Source: Streptomyces sp. NBC_00247 (GTDB taxonomy: Bacteria > Actinomycetota > Actinomycetes > Streptomycetales > Streptomycetaceae). Taken from it: a stretch of 64,000 nt of DNA. How positions within the stretch are numbered: position 1 is the first letter of the stretch; the number at the start of each line of letters is the position of its first letter. Below, one piece after another: positions 43,590 to 51,940 of this stretch. The translations under genes and the position numbers were made by a program. The stretch lies in NCBI RefSeq assembly GCF_036188265.1, contig NZ_CP108093.1, positions 6,539,001 to 6,603,000 on the forward strand, in the 5' to 3' direction. Below the pieces are notes generated by a model, which was given only the letters and a program-made list of their open reading frames with translations, had not been told where the DNA came from and searched no databases.

Positions 43590-44960
43590 TCATCCTTCCC
43601 GCGCCGCGGCGCACACGGCACGGCAGATCCGTGCCACGTCCTCGTCGTCCGTCACGTACGGCGGCATCGTGTACACGAGGTCCCGGAACGGACGCAGCCA
43701 TACGCCCTCCCGCACCGCAGCACGGGTCGCCGCCTCCATGTCCACCTCGTGATCGAGCTGGACGACCCCGATCGCCCCCAGCACCCGTACGTCCGCGACC
43801 CCGGGCAGCCCGGCGGCGCCCGCCAGACCGGTCCGCAACCCCGCGCCGATCCGCGCCACCTCGCGCTGCCAGTCCTGGCCGAGCAGCAGGTCCACGGAGG
43901 CGCAGGCGACCGCCGCCGCGAGCGGGTTGCCCATGAAGGTCGGGCCGTGCGCCAGCACGGGTACCTCGCCGCGCGAAATGCCCTCGGCCACCCTCGTCGT
44001 GCACAGGGTCGCCGCCATCGTGAGGTAGCCGCCGGTCAACGCCTTGCCGACGCACATGACGTCCGGGGCGATCCCGGCGTGCTCCGCGGCGAACAGCCGC
44101 CCCGTGCGGCCGAATCCGGTCGCGATCTCGTCGAGGACGAGCAGGACGCCGTGCGCGTCGCACGCCTCCCTGAGCACCCGCAGATAGCCGGGCGAGTGGA
44201 ATCGCATTCCCCCCGCGCCCTGGACGACGGGCTCCACGATCACCGCGGCCAGCTCATGGGCGTGACGGGCGATCAGCTGGCGCAGATGCTCCGCGTAGGC
44301 CTCGTCGACCTCCGCGTCGAAGCCGTCCGGCGGGGCGTCGGCGAAGATCTGCCGGGGCAGGACCCCCGACCAGAGTTCGTGCATCCCGCCCTCGGGATCA
44401 CATACCGACATCGGCTGCCAGGTGTCGCCGTGATAGCCGCCGCGCCAGGTCAAGAGCCTCTGTTTGGCGGGCCGGCCGGCCGATCGCCAGTACTGCAGGC
44501 ACATCTTCACCGCCACCTCCACGGAGACGGAACCCGAGTCGGCGAGGAAGACGTGCTGGAGGGGGCCGGGAGTGATCTCCACCAGCCGGGCGGCCAGCCG
44601 GACGGCGGGCTCATGGGTGAGCCCGCCGAACATGACATGGCTCATCCGTCCCAGTTGTGCGTGCGCCGCCTCGTTCAGGACCGGATGGTTGTAGCCGTGC
44701 ACCGCGGACCACCAGGAGGACATCCCGTCCACCAGTTCCCGCTGTCCGTCGACGGGTTCCGCGAGTCTCAGCCGGACACCGGACGCGGACTCCACGATCA
44801 GCGGTGCTTGCCGTCCGGGCATCGGCCCGTAGGGGTGCCAGACGTGCGCCCGGTCGAGGGACCGCAGCCGGGCGGGCGTCAACGTGGACGACGGGGCGTG
44901 GGGGAGGCCGGGGGGCGGCCCGAGGGAGCGGGCCGGCCCTTCGACGTACGCGTCAGGCAT
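43590..44960 (-). CDS. bioA: Adenosylmethionine-8-amino-7-oxononanoate aminotransferase
   Basis: 456 residues, class-III PLP aminotransferase. The PLP lysine is in PDVMCVGKALTGGYLTMAA, and LLVLDEIATGFGRTG is the conserved Asp-Glu segment that holds PLP. The N-terminal DRAHVWHPYGPM and MSSWWSAVHGYNHP are BioA-specific, the Trp pair contacting DAPA. It makes 7,8-diaminopelargonate with SAM as amino donor. It overlaps bioB by eight bases. Confidence 0.96.
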   Translation of the reverse strand: MPDAYVEGPARSLGPPPGLPHAPSSTLTPARLRSLDRAHVWHPYGPMPGRQAPLIVESASGVRLRLAEPVDGQRELVDGMSSWWSAVHGYNHPVLNEAAHAQLGRMSHVMFGGLTHEPAVRLAARLVEITPGPLQHVFLADSGSVSVEVAVKMCLQYWRSAGRPAKQRLLTWRGGYHGDTWQPMSVCDPEGGMHELWSGVLPRQIFADAPPDGFDAEVDEAYAEHLRQLIARHAHELAAVIVEPVVQGAGGMRFHSPGYLRVLREACDAHGVLLVLDEIATGFGRTGRLFAAEHAGIAPDVMCVGKALTGGYLTMAATLCTTRVAEGISRGEVPVLAHGPTFMGNPLAAAVACASVDLLLGQDWQREVARIGAGLRTGLAGAAGLPGVADVRVLGAIGVVQLDHEVDMEAATRAAVREGVWLRPFRDLVYTMPPYVTDDEDVARICRAVCAAAREG

Positions 44961-46191
44961 TCGGAGCGAGATCCGTCCCCGCGCCCCGCCTGCGCACGGC
45001 CACCAGGTCCGTACGCGCCGAAGCGGCAGCCGCCTGCTCCTTCGGCGGGACGCCCGCCGACGCTTCCACCGCCACGGCCGGTCCGCCGCAGGGAGCGCAA
45101 CCACCGCCCGCTTCCGCCCCTCCACCGCAACCGCCGCAAGCGACGGAATCGTCGTGCTCCCCGCATCCCGCGCCCGCTCCGGCCGCGGCCCGGTGGCCGG
45201 GCAGCGTCGTGGTGTCCGCGCCCTCCACCTCGAACCCGGCGTCGGCGATCATGTCGAGATCCGCCTGGCCCGCCTGCCCCTCACTGGTCAGATAGTCGCC
45301 CAGGAAGATCGAGTTGACCAGGTGCAGCGCGAGCGGCTGCATCGATCGCAGATGCACCTCGCGGCCACCGGCGAGCCGCACTTCCACGTCCGGGCAGACG
45401 AACCGGACCATCGCCAGAATCCGCAGACACCGCTGGGGCGTCAGGTTCCACTCCTTGGCGAGCGGCGTGCCCTCGAACGGGATCAGGAAATTCACCGGCA
45501 CGGAGTCGGGGTCGAGTTGACGGAGCGCGAAGACCACGTCGACCAGGTCCTCGTCGCTCTCGCCCATGCCCGCGATCAGCCCGGAACAGGCGGACAGCCC
45601 CGCCCCCTGGGCCTGGCGCACGGTCTCCACCCGGTCGGCGTAGGTGTGGGTGGTGGTGATGTCGCCGTAGGTGGCCTCGGAGGTGTTGAGGTTGTGGTTG
45701 TACGCGTCCGCTCCCGCCGAACGCAGCCTCTGGGCCTGCCCGTCGGAGAGCAGGCCCAGACAGGCGCACACCTCGACGCCCTCGTTCTCGTCCTTGATCG
45801 CCTCGATGGTCCGGGAGACCCGGTCCACGTCCCGGTCGGTGGGGCCCCGGCCGCTCGCCACCAGGCAGACCCGCTTCGCACCCCCGGCCACCCCGGCCGC
45901 CGCCGCGCGTGACGCCTCTTCGGGCTTCAGCCAGGAGTACTTGAGGATGCCCGCCTCGGAGCCGAGCCGCTGCGAGCAGTAGGAGCAGTCCTCCGGGCAC
46001 AGCCCCGACTTGAGGTTGACCAGGTAGTTCAGCTTCACCCGGCGCCCGAACCACTGACGGCGCACCCTGCCCGCCGCGGCCACCACGTCGAGCAGTTCGT
46101 CGTCGGAGGTCGCCAGCACGGCGAGCGCCTCTTCGCGGGTCGGCAGTTCGCGCCGCAACCCCTTGTCCACCAGTGTGCTCAACAGGTCCAT
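44953..46191 (-). CDS. bioB: Biotin synthase with Cys-rich C-terminal extension
   Basis: 412 residues. Radical-SAM cluster motif CPEDCSYCSQ, SAM-binding HNLNTS and the [2Fe-2S] ligands expected in LSACSGLIAGMGESDED and VRFVCPDVEVRLAGGRE. After about residue 340 there is a 70-residue Gly/Ala-rich tail with six cysteines in CGEHDDSVACGGCGGG and GGCAPCGG, then TDLVAVRRRGAGTDL. BioB of other bacteria ends near residue 345. Start ATG 46191 (MDLLSTLVDKGLRR). First gene of bioBAD, divergent from bioF. Confidence 0.94.
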   Translation of the reverse strand: MDLLSTLVDKGLRRELPTREEALAVLATSDDELLDVVAAAGRVRRQWFGRRVKLNYLVNLKSGLCPEDCSYCSQRLGSEAGILKYSWLKPEEASRAAAAGVAGGAKRVCLVASGRGPTDRDVDRVSRTIEAIKDENEGVEVCACLGLLSDGQAQRLRSAGADAYNHNLNTSEATYGDITTTHTYADRVETVRQAQGAGLSACSGLIAGMGESDEDLVDVVFALRQLDPDSVPVNFLIPFEGTPLAKEWNLTPQRCLRILAMVRFVCPDVEVRLAGGREVHLRSMQPLALHLVNSIFLGDYLTSEGQAGQADLDMIADAGFEVEGADTTTLPGHRAAAGAGAGCGEHDDSVACGGCGGGAEAGGGCAPCGGPAVAVEASAGVPPKEQAAAASARTDLVAVRRRGAGTDLAPNA

Positions 46192-46254
46192 GGCGTCGAT
46201 CCTGACGCACTCCATGGCCATCGGCCAAGGAGGAACCCGACAGCAGAGAGGGGG

Positions 46255-46280
46255 AGGGTGTGTGTGTATTGCCACACCCT
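46255..46280. promoter_or_regulatory. Palindrome between bioB and bioF
   Basis: AGGGTGTG (46255-46262) and CACACCCT (46273-46280) are perfect arms around a 10-base spacer. It lies in the 144-base gap between the divergent bioB and bioF starts, so it is the candidate operator for a biotin regulator of both units. It does not match the E. coli BirA operator. Confidence 0.55.
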
Positions 46281-46335
46281 GACCGACTGCGCCCCCGGCT
46301 ACCCTCTGTGAGCTGCCTACAAAAGGGACCCCCCG

Positions 46336-47484
46336 ATGGCCTTCTCCCCGTTCGACTGGACAGAGGAGGAGTCCGGTCGCCGCGCCGCCGCCGGACTCGT
46401 CCGTACGCTGCGCCCGCGGCCCGCCGCCACCGAGGTGCTGGACCTCGCGAGCAACGACTACCTCGGGCTCACCCGGCACCCCGAGGTGACCGAGGCGGCG
46501 GCCCGCGCCGCGCGGAAGTGGGGCGCGGGCGCCACGGGTTCACGCCTGGTCACCGGCTCCACCGCCCTCCATGAAGAACTGGAGTTCGGACTCGCCGGTT
46601 TCTGCGGCTCCGAGGCCGCCCTGGTGTTCTCCTCCGGCTACGCGGCGAACCTGGCCGCCCTCACCGCCCTCTCCCGTGCGGACGGCCTCATCGTGTCCGA
46701 CGCGTCCAACCACGCTTCGATCGTGGACGGTTGCCGACTGGCGCGGGCGAGGACCGAGGTGGTGGCGCACGCGGACCCGGAGGCCGTCCAGAAGGCCCTG
46801 GAGTCCCACCGCGGGCCGGCGCTGGTGGTCACCGACTCGGTCTTCTCCGTCGACGGGGACGCGGCCCCACTGTCCGCGCTCGCGGACGTCTGCCGGAGCG
46901 CGGGCGCCGGGCTGGTCGTCGACGACGCCCACGGGCTCGGGGTGCTCGGAGCGGGCGGGCGCGGCGCCCCGGCCGCCCGCGGACTGGCGGGGGACGAGGG
47001 GCTGGTGGTCACGCTCACCCTCTCCAAGTCCCTCGGCAGTCAGGGCGGCGCGGTCCTGGGACCCGCGCGGGTGATCCGTCATCTGGTCAACACGGCCCGC
47101 ACGTTCATCTTCGACACCGGTCTCGCGCCCGCCGCCGCGGGGGCCGCGCTCGCGAGCCTCGCGGTGCTGCGCAGGGAGCCGGAACGCGCCGCCCGGGCGC
47201 GTGAGGTGGCCGTCCGCATGCACGAACGGCTGACGGCGGCGGGGCTGCACTCGGCACGCCCGGACGCAGCGGTGGTGTCGGTACGGGCGCCTTCCCCCGA
47301 GTCGGCCGTCCGCTGGGCGGCGGACTGCCGGGAGGCCGGGATCGCGGTGGGCTGCTTCCGCCCGCCGTCGGTCCCGGACGGCGTCTCGCGTCTGCGGCTC
47401 ACCGCCCGGGCCGACCTGACGGACGACCGCGTCGACACCGCCCTGGACACGATCGTCCGTACGGCTCCGAGGGGCGTCGCCTGA
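46336..47484 (+). CDS. bioF: 8-amino-7-oxononanoate synthase
   Basis: 382 residues, alpha-oxoamine synthase. The PLP lysine is in VTLTLSKSLGSQGGAVLG, VDDAHGLGVLGAGGRG holds the Asp that binds PLP, and SNDYLGLTRHPEV plus GATGSRLVTGS are the N-terminal family blocks. It condenses pimeloyl-thioester and alanine, the step before BioA. Divergent from bioBAD. RBS AAAAGGGACC is weak but adequate. Confidence 0.95.
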   Translation: MAFSPFDWTEEESGRRAAAGLVRTLRPRPAATEVLDLASNDYLGLTRHPEVTEAAARAARKWGAGATGSRLVTGSTALHEELEFGLAGFCGSEAALVFSSGYAANLAALTALSRADGLIVSDASNHASIVDGCRLARARTEVVAHADPEAVQKALESHRGPALVVTDSVFSVDGDAAPLSALADVCRSAGAGLVVDDAHGLGVLGAGGRGAPAARGLAGDEGLVVTLTLSKSLGSQGGAVLGPARVIRHLVNTARTFIFDTGLAPAAAGAALASLAVLRREPERAARAREVAVRMHERLTAAGLHSARPDAAVVSVRAPSPESAVRWAADCREAGIAVGCFRPPSVPDGVSRLRLTARADLTDDRVDTALDTIVRTAPRGVA

Positions 47485-47516
47485 CCGGCGGGCGGGGCCG
47501 TACGCGCGAGAAGCCC

Positions 47517-47729
47517 TCAGCGCACGTCCTCGCGCGGTTCCCCGAGGCCCGAGACGAATTTTTGCCAGGCGGGTGCGGAGAAGGACAGCTGGGCCCGGTC
47601 CGCGGCCTTGGAATCGCGTACGGACAGCAGGCCCGGCCCGTATACCGCTGTCTCCACGCAGTTGTTCATACCGGTGCTGCGGCTGCTGCGGCGCCACGGT
47701 GCGGCGGGCGGTGCCGGTCGGTCGGCCAT
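47517..47729 (-). CDS. DUF397 domain protein
   Basis: 70 residues, ordinary DUF397 size. WRRSSRSTGMNNCVETAV is the family's diagnostic start ('W-x-x-S-S-x-S') and AVYGPGLLSVRDSK with FSAPAWQKFVSGL is the rest. These small proteins are encoded beside WhiJ/AbaA-type HTH regulators in Streptomyces and are thought to modulate them. It follows the HTH gene by 70 bases on the same strand. Confidence 0.93.
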   Translation of the reverse strand: MADRPAPPAAPWRRSSRSTGMNNCVETAVYGPGLLSVRDSKAADRAQLSFSAPAWQKFVSGLGEPREDVR

Positions 47730-47799
47730 GGTGCTCCTTCGGATCGGTGGACGTCGGCGGGACCGTCCCGCTCCGTCCGGCCGGGCCCGCGGTGGTTCG

Positions 47800-48663
47800 T
47801 CACGGCCGCGCCTCGCGGCGGATCGCCGTGATGAGGTCCCTCGACCGCTCGGGAGAGAGCGCACGCCCCCGCATGGTGCGGAAAGCGGAACCGTACGCCT
47901 CCAGATCCTCTTTCCGTTCCAGGTAGTGACTACGCGTCAAGTGGTCAAGAACGACCACATCCAGTGCGGAAGTTGTCGGAAAAGAGAAAATGACGAATGG
48001 GCCCGTCAGGCCGACGTATCCCCCGGCGCTGAACGGAACCAACTGGATCTGCACGTGCGGGAGTTCCGTCATGGCCACGAGATGGTCCAGCTGGGCCCGC
48101 ATCACGCGCCGTCCGCCGACCTCGCGCCGCAGCACCGCCTCGTCGAGCACGGCGGTGAGTCGCAGCGGGGCGTCGCACCGCAGCACCGACTGGCGGGCGA
48201 GCCGCACTTCGACCAGGGCGTCCAGATGCGCCCCCGGTATCCCGTCCAGCGCGGACTCGGTGACCGACCGTGCGTAATCGGCGGTCTGGAGCAGCCCCGG
48301 AACCACCGAGGTCTCCAGGGTCCTGGCCGTCTCCGCCTGTGCCTCCAGGGCGATGAAATCGCGGTACTGCGGCGGAATGACACCCCGGTAGGCATGCCAC
48401 CAGCCCGTGTCGCGACCGTCCGCCGATCCGGCCAGCGCCGAGAGCAGGGTGCGCAGTTCGGGGTCGTCGACGGCGTAGGCGTCGAGCAGACGGCCGACAT
48501 CGGCCGGGGACACCCCGCTCGCGCCCGTCTCGATCCTGCTCACCTTCGACTGGTGCCAGCCGAGCAGCGATGCCGCCTGCTGGCTCGTGAGTCCCGACGA
48601 GTGGCGCAGGGTCCGCAACTCCTCACCGAGTTTGCGACGGCGCACGACGGGGCCGTTGCCCAT
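47800..48663 (-). CDS. WhiJ/AbaA-like HTH regulator (XRE, DUF5753)
   Basis: 287 residues. N-terminal XRE HTH (LGEELRTLRHSSGLTSQQA, ASLLGWHQSKVSRIETGAS) followed by a DUF5753 effector domain with PGLLQTADYARSVTE, and LPHVQIQLVPFSAGG to VVLDHLTRSHYLE. In S. coelicolor WhiJ regulates aerial development together with a DUF397 protein and an ATPase. Start ATG 48663. Forms an operon with the downstream DUF397 gene; divergent from the ATPase. Confidence 0.92.
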   Translation of the reverse strand: MGNGPVVRRRKLGEELRTLRHSSGLTSQQAASLLGWHQSKVSRIETGASGVSPADVGRLLDAYAVDDPELRTLLSALAGSADGRDTGWWHAYRGVIPPQYRDFIALEAQAETARTLETSVVPGLLQTADYARSVTESALDGIPGAHLDALVEVRLARQSVLRCDAPLRLTAVLDEAVLRREVGGRRVMRAQLDHLVAMTELPHVQIQLVPFSAGGYVGLTGPFVIFSFPTTSALDVVVLDHLTRSHYLERKEDLEAYGSAFRTMRGRALSPERSRDLITAIRREARP

Positions 48664-48750
48664 TCCGGTCTCCTTCCGCCGGTCGGCCTGGAAGACAAGT
48701 GTGCCGAATGTTCGAGCTCCGGTGAGCCGGAGTTCACCGCATTGAGCGAT

Positions 48751-48766
48751 AGATATATGCATATCT
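48751..48766. promoter_or_regulatory. AT-rich palindrome at the WhiJ-like locus
   Basis: AGATAT-ATGC-ATATCT is a perfect inverted repeat in an otherwise GC-rich gap between the divergent WhiJ-like and ATPase starts. Its place makes it the best candidate operator of the regulator and a likely promoter element. Confidence 0.6.
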
Positions 48767-48865
48767 CGGCAGATCGTGCCTGCGTGGGCTCATGCGGTGG
48801 CACTCTGGCGCCAGGCACAATCCGGGCCGATAGGGGTCGCCCGGGCGGAAAGGGACGGCGTCGCC

Positions 48866-49297
48866 ATGGCAGACCATCAGGAAGCACATGTCACCCTGCC
48901 GAGCGATCCGGTGTCGGTGTCCGCGGCCCGCAGACATGTGGCCCGCGTACTCGCGGAGTGGGGCATGCACGACGACACGGAGGAAGCCGGGACGATCCTG
49001 CTGATCGTCTCGGAACTCACGACCAACGCGGTCCTGCACACACTCGGTCAGTCACCCACGTTCACGGTGCGGCTGGTGCTCGACCGCGACGAGGAACTGC
49101 GTCTGGAGGTGACCGACAGCCACCCCCGGTGGCCCAGACGGCTGCCCGCGGCGGTGCAGCAGGACAACGGGCGCGGACTGGCCATCATCAGGGCGCTGGC
49201 CAAGGAGTGCGGCGGAGGGTTCGGTGTCACCCCCACCGAGGAAGGCGGCAAGACCGTGTGGGTCACCCTGCCCTGGTCGGTGCCGGTACGGGGCTGA
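48866..49297 (+). CDS. Anti-sigma-type ATP-binding protein (RsbW-like)
   Basis: 143 residues, a stand-alone HATPase_c_2 domain: LIVSELTTNAVLHTLG is the N box, VTDSHPRWP the G1 box and DNGRGLAIIRALAKECGG the G2 box. Such ATPases act as serine-kinase anti-sigma factors or partners of WhiJ-type regulators in Streptomyces. Start ATG 48866 (MADHQEAHVTLPSDP). Third member of the WhiJ-type trio. Confidence 0.9.
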   Translation: MADHQEAHVTLPSDPVSVSAARRHVARVLAEWGMHDDTEEAGTILLIVSELTTNAVLHTLGQSPTFTVRLVLDRDEELRLEVTDSHPRWPRRLPAAVQQDNGRGLAIIRALAKECGGGFGVTPTEEGGKTVWVTLPWSVPVRG

Positions 49298-49306
49298 CGT
49301 CACCCC

Positions 49307-49364
49307 GGCCCGGACGGGGCGCGCGCGACCCGGCGGTGTCGTCGCGTGCCGCCCCGTCCGGGCC
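49307..49364. terminator. Long-range convergent terminator
   Basis: GGCCCGGACGGGGC (49307-49320) and GCCCCGTCCGGGCC (49351-49364) pair perfectly over 14 bases with a 30-base loop, between the convergent ATPase and NlpC/P60 genes. Confidence 0.75.
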
Positions 49365-49396
49365 GGCCATCCACGGTGGCGGCCCGGCTCGGTGCG

Positions 49397-49873
49397 TCAG
49401 CGCACCCGCCCGTACCAGACCCGCTTCGTCCAGATCCGCTCCAGCCGGACCACGGAACCGGTCTTCGGCGAGTGCCAGATCTTGCCGTTGCCGGCGTAGA
49501 TGCCCACGTGGTAGACGCTGCGACCACTGTGGAAGAAGACCAGATCACCCTTCCTGCGCTGCGAGGAGGTGATGTGGCGCGTCTTGTTGTACTGCTGCTG
49601 CGCCGTACGGGGCAGCTTCTTGCCGACCCTCTTGAACGAGTAGAGCGTCAGCCCGGAGCAGTCGAACCTGCGGGGCCCGGTGGCCCCCCACTGGTAGGGG
49701 GAACCCTTCTTCGACGCGGCGATCCGGAGCGCTTTGGACGCGCGGGCGGTGGTGGCCGCCTCGGCGTCGGACACCAGACCGGGGGCCAGCATCGTCGAGC
49801 TGAGGGCCAGCGTGAGGACCGAGGCCGTACCGGCCCGGGTGAGCAGAGACGGGACACGAACCTGCGCAGTCAT
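49397..49873 (-). CDS. NlpC/P60-family peptidoglycan hydrolase
   Basis: 158 residues. N-terminal signal peptide (AGTASVLTLALSSTMLAPG then the Ala-rich DAEAA cleavage region), then a C40 peptidase domain: GPRRFDCSGLTLYSFKR carries the catalytic Cys, SVYHVGIYAGNGKIWHS the catalytic His and its partner. It cuts peptide stems outside the cell. ATG 49873 follows GAAGGG at six bases; the upstream TTG is less likely. A c-di-AMP-type riboswitch precedes it. Confidence 0.93.
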   Translation of the reverse strand: MTAQVRVPSLLTRAGTASVLTLALSSTMLAPGLVSDAEAATTARASKALRIAASKKGSPYQWGATGPRRFDCSGLTLYSFKRVGKKLPRTAQQQYNKTRHITSSQRRKGDLVFFHSGRSVYHVGIYAGNGKIWHSPKTGSVVRLERIWTKRVWYGRVR

Positions 49874-50473
49874 GCGCAACCCTTCGTCAGCCGCCTGTGA
49901 AGGATGACCTGTCGGGTTCGGGCTGGCGAAGTCGCCCGGCCGCGCGATGCGGCTTCACCCCGAGGGACGTCCGGTTGCCCGGCCGACCCGTTGTGCTCGG
50001 GTCCTCCACTCCTGCCGATCCACTCCTGTCGACCCGTCATCCGCTCGGCGGCAGGACTCGGCGTCCGCGCGGACCGCCCCGTCAGGGTGGCGGGGGCTTG
50101 TCGTCCCACGGATCTTCACCCAGGCCGTGCGGGATTTTCGAGGTGGCAGAGGGAGTCAGTACGGTCGGCCCCCGTTGCGCCGGGAGAGTGGGGGAGTGTC
50201 CGAAGCGGCCTGGGGCGCGTACCAGGAGCGCCTCCACCGAGCCTGCGCAGTGCGGTACTTCGTGGATGGGGAGAACGCCGGGGAGCGCAAATCGGGGGAG
50301 GGGCGCGGTGGGCGGAATCCCTGCGCTGAACGGGGGGAAAATCGGATATTCGTTACGGAGTGTCGCCGGGGTAACCGGGCGAATCGGCCGGGTTTCCGCG
50401 CATCGGCCGCGGTCCCGGGTCGAGGGGTGCGGCCCTTGACCCTCACGTGGCGTCAGGCCGCACAGTGGGTGCC
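49874..50473. other. Long leader and intergenic region, 600 bases
   Basis: The first 200 bases hold the ydaO-type riboswitch of the NlpC/P60 gene. The rest (50070-50473) is the upstream side of that leader and of the MerR-methyltransferase gene; GAATAT on the minus strand near 50350 is a possible -10. I see no gene. Confidence 0.5.
49880..50068 (-). ncRNA. ydaO/yuaA-type c-di-AMP riboswitch
   Basis: Read on the minus strand, the leader has the conserved order of this class: GCCGAGUCCUGCCGCCGAGC near the 5' end, a GGGCAACCGG-type element, CUCGGGGUGAAGCCGC, then CCCGAACCCGACAGGUCAUC and CACAGGCGGCUGACGAAGG just before the start codon. In Streptomyces such riboswitches precede cell-wall hydrolase genes and switch them off when c-di-AMP is high. 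Boundaries are approximate. Confidence 0.8.
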
Positions 50474-51589
50474 GTGAAGGATCACTGGACCGTGGGGCGG
50501 GTGGCCCGACTGGCCGGCGTGAGCGTCCGCACGCTGCACCACTACGACGAGATCGGGCTCGTCCGCCCGTCGGGGCGGACCGCGGCCGGGTACCGGGCCT
50601 ACTCGGCGGGCGACGTGGAGCGGCTGCGGGAGGTACTCGCCTACCGGCGGCTGGGCTTCGGTCTGCGGGAAGTCGCGGAACTCGTCGGCGACCCGTCCGC
50701 CGACGCGGTCGCGCATCTGCGCCGACTGCGCGGCCTGCTGCTGGAGCGACGCGATCGGGCCGACGCCATGGTGGCGGCCATCGACAGGGAACTCGGGACG
50801 CGGGCGAAGGGAATGCGGGTGACACCGGAGGAGCAACTGGAGATGCTCGGCGCACGGCTGTACGACGAGATCGGCGGCGCCTACCCCGCGACACGGCGTA
50901 CCGAGCCGCGGATCGCCGCGCAGATCTGGGACGCGCTCGGCGACGCGCGGACGGTGCTGAACGTCGGGGCCGGAACGGGTTCCTACGAGCCCGCCGACCG
51001 CGTCGTCACCGCGGTGGAGCCGTCGGCGGTCATGCGGGCACAGCGGCCGGCCGGATCGGCGCCGTGCGTGGCCGCCACGGCGGAGGGACTCCCGTTCAGG
51101 GACCGGTCCTTCGACGTCGCGATGGCCGTCTCCACCGTCCACCACTGGGCGGATCCGATGGCGGGGCTGCGCGAGATGCGCCGTGTGGCCCGGCGCGTGG
51201 TGGTGCTGACGTTCGACACCGACGAGCCCGGATGGCCGGACCGGTTCTGGCTCACCCGCGACTACCTGCCCGAGTTCGTCGGCGTCCTGGCGGGATTCCC
51301 CTCACTCGCGGGGATGGCAGAGGCGATCGGTGCCCGCGCCGCGCCGGTGCCCGTTCCGTGGGACTGCGCCGACGGCTTGTTCGAGGCGTACTGGCGTCGG
51401 CCGGAGGCGTATCTGGAGGACCACGTGCGCCGTGCGATGTCGGTGTGGACGAGGGTCGGGCCGGAGGCCGAGCAGCGGGCGGTACGAAGCCTCGGCGACG
51501 ACCTCGGCTCAGGCCGTTGGGCCGAACGCAACGGCGACCTCGTCGGCCTCGATGCCGCAGATCTCGGCCTCCGCCTGCTCGTCGCCTGA
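50474..51589 (+). CDS. MerR HTH fused to a SAM-dependent methyltransferase
   Basis: 371 residues. Residues 1-70 are a MerR winged helix (WTVGRVARLAGVSVRTLHHY, DEIGLVRPSGRT), then a dimer coiled coil to about 120. From about 150 there is a class-I methyltransferase with TVLNVGAGTGSYEPAD (SAM loop), VTAVEPSAVMRAQ and FDVAMAVSTVHHWADPM. The fusion is in one unbroken frame. MerR effector domains are usually ligand binding, so the methylase may be a sensor or a real enzyme. GTG 50474 chosen; GTG 50465 is possible. Confidence 0.85.
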   Translation: MKDHWTVGRVARLAGVSVRTLHHYDEIGLVRPSGRTAAGYRAYSAGDVERLREVLAYRRLGFGLREVAELVGDPSADAVAHLRRLRGLLLERRDRADAMVAAIDRELGTRAKGMRVTPEEQLEMLGARLYDEIGGAYPATRRTEPRIAAQIWDALGDARTVLNVGAGTGSYEPADRVVTAVEPSAVMRAQRPAGSAPCVAATAEGLPFRDRSFDVAMAVSTVHHWADPMAGLREMRRVARRVVVLTFDTDEPGWPDRFWLTRDYLPEFVGVLAGFPSLAGMAEAIGARAAPVPVPWDCADGLFEAYWRRPEAYLEDHVRRAMSVWTRVGPEAEQRAVRSLGDDLGSGRWAERNGDLVGLDAADLGLRLLVA

Positions 51590-51631
51590 ACGGACACCGG
51601 CTGCGGTCCTGGACCGGCGCCCACCCCGGCG

Positions 51632-51940
51632 TCAACTCCCCGACCGGGGCGGTACGGCGACCCGCCCCGCCCGCCGCTCCCCGTCCAGTGCCCTCAGCGC
51701 CCGCGCCAGCGTGGCGGCGTGGATCTGTGCCTCCCCCCGCTCGTGCATCAGCGCGAGGGCGTCCCGCAGCGCCGCCGCGTGCGAGGCCAACGCCTGGGCC
51801 GCCCGAAGCGCCCCGTAAGTGTCGCTGCCCCGAGCGGGGTTGATCCGGCCCACCTGGTCCAGGACGGCGAGATATCGGTCGATGAACTCCGCTTCGGCGC
51901 GGGTAAGGGCGGGCAACGGCGGCAACTCCGGGGGCAGCAT
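51632..51940 (-). CDS. Small helical hypothetical protein
   Basis: 102 residues, mostly helical by composition, with ALTRAEAEFIDRYLAVLDQV and two Ala-rich helices (LRAAQALASHAAALRDALA). No family recognised. It is included because of its sensible start (ATG 51940 with GAGGTGA upstream), coherent amphipathic helices and normal codon usage. It converges with the MerR-methyltransferase gene. Confidence 0.7.
   Translation of the reverse strand: MLPPELPPLPALTRAEAEFIDRYLAVLDQVGRINPARGSDTYGALRAAQALASHAAALRDALALMHERGEAQIHAATLARALRALDGERRAGRVAVPPRSGS

Noticed and set aside
50082..50473. Open frames on both strands between the riboswitch and the MerR fusion gene
   Set aside because: All are Arg/Pro/Ser-rich with no start context, and one strand holds a regulatory leader.
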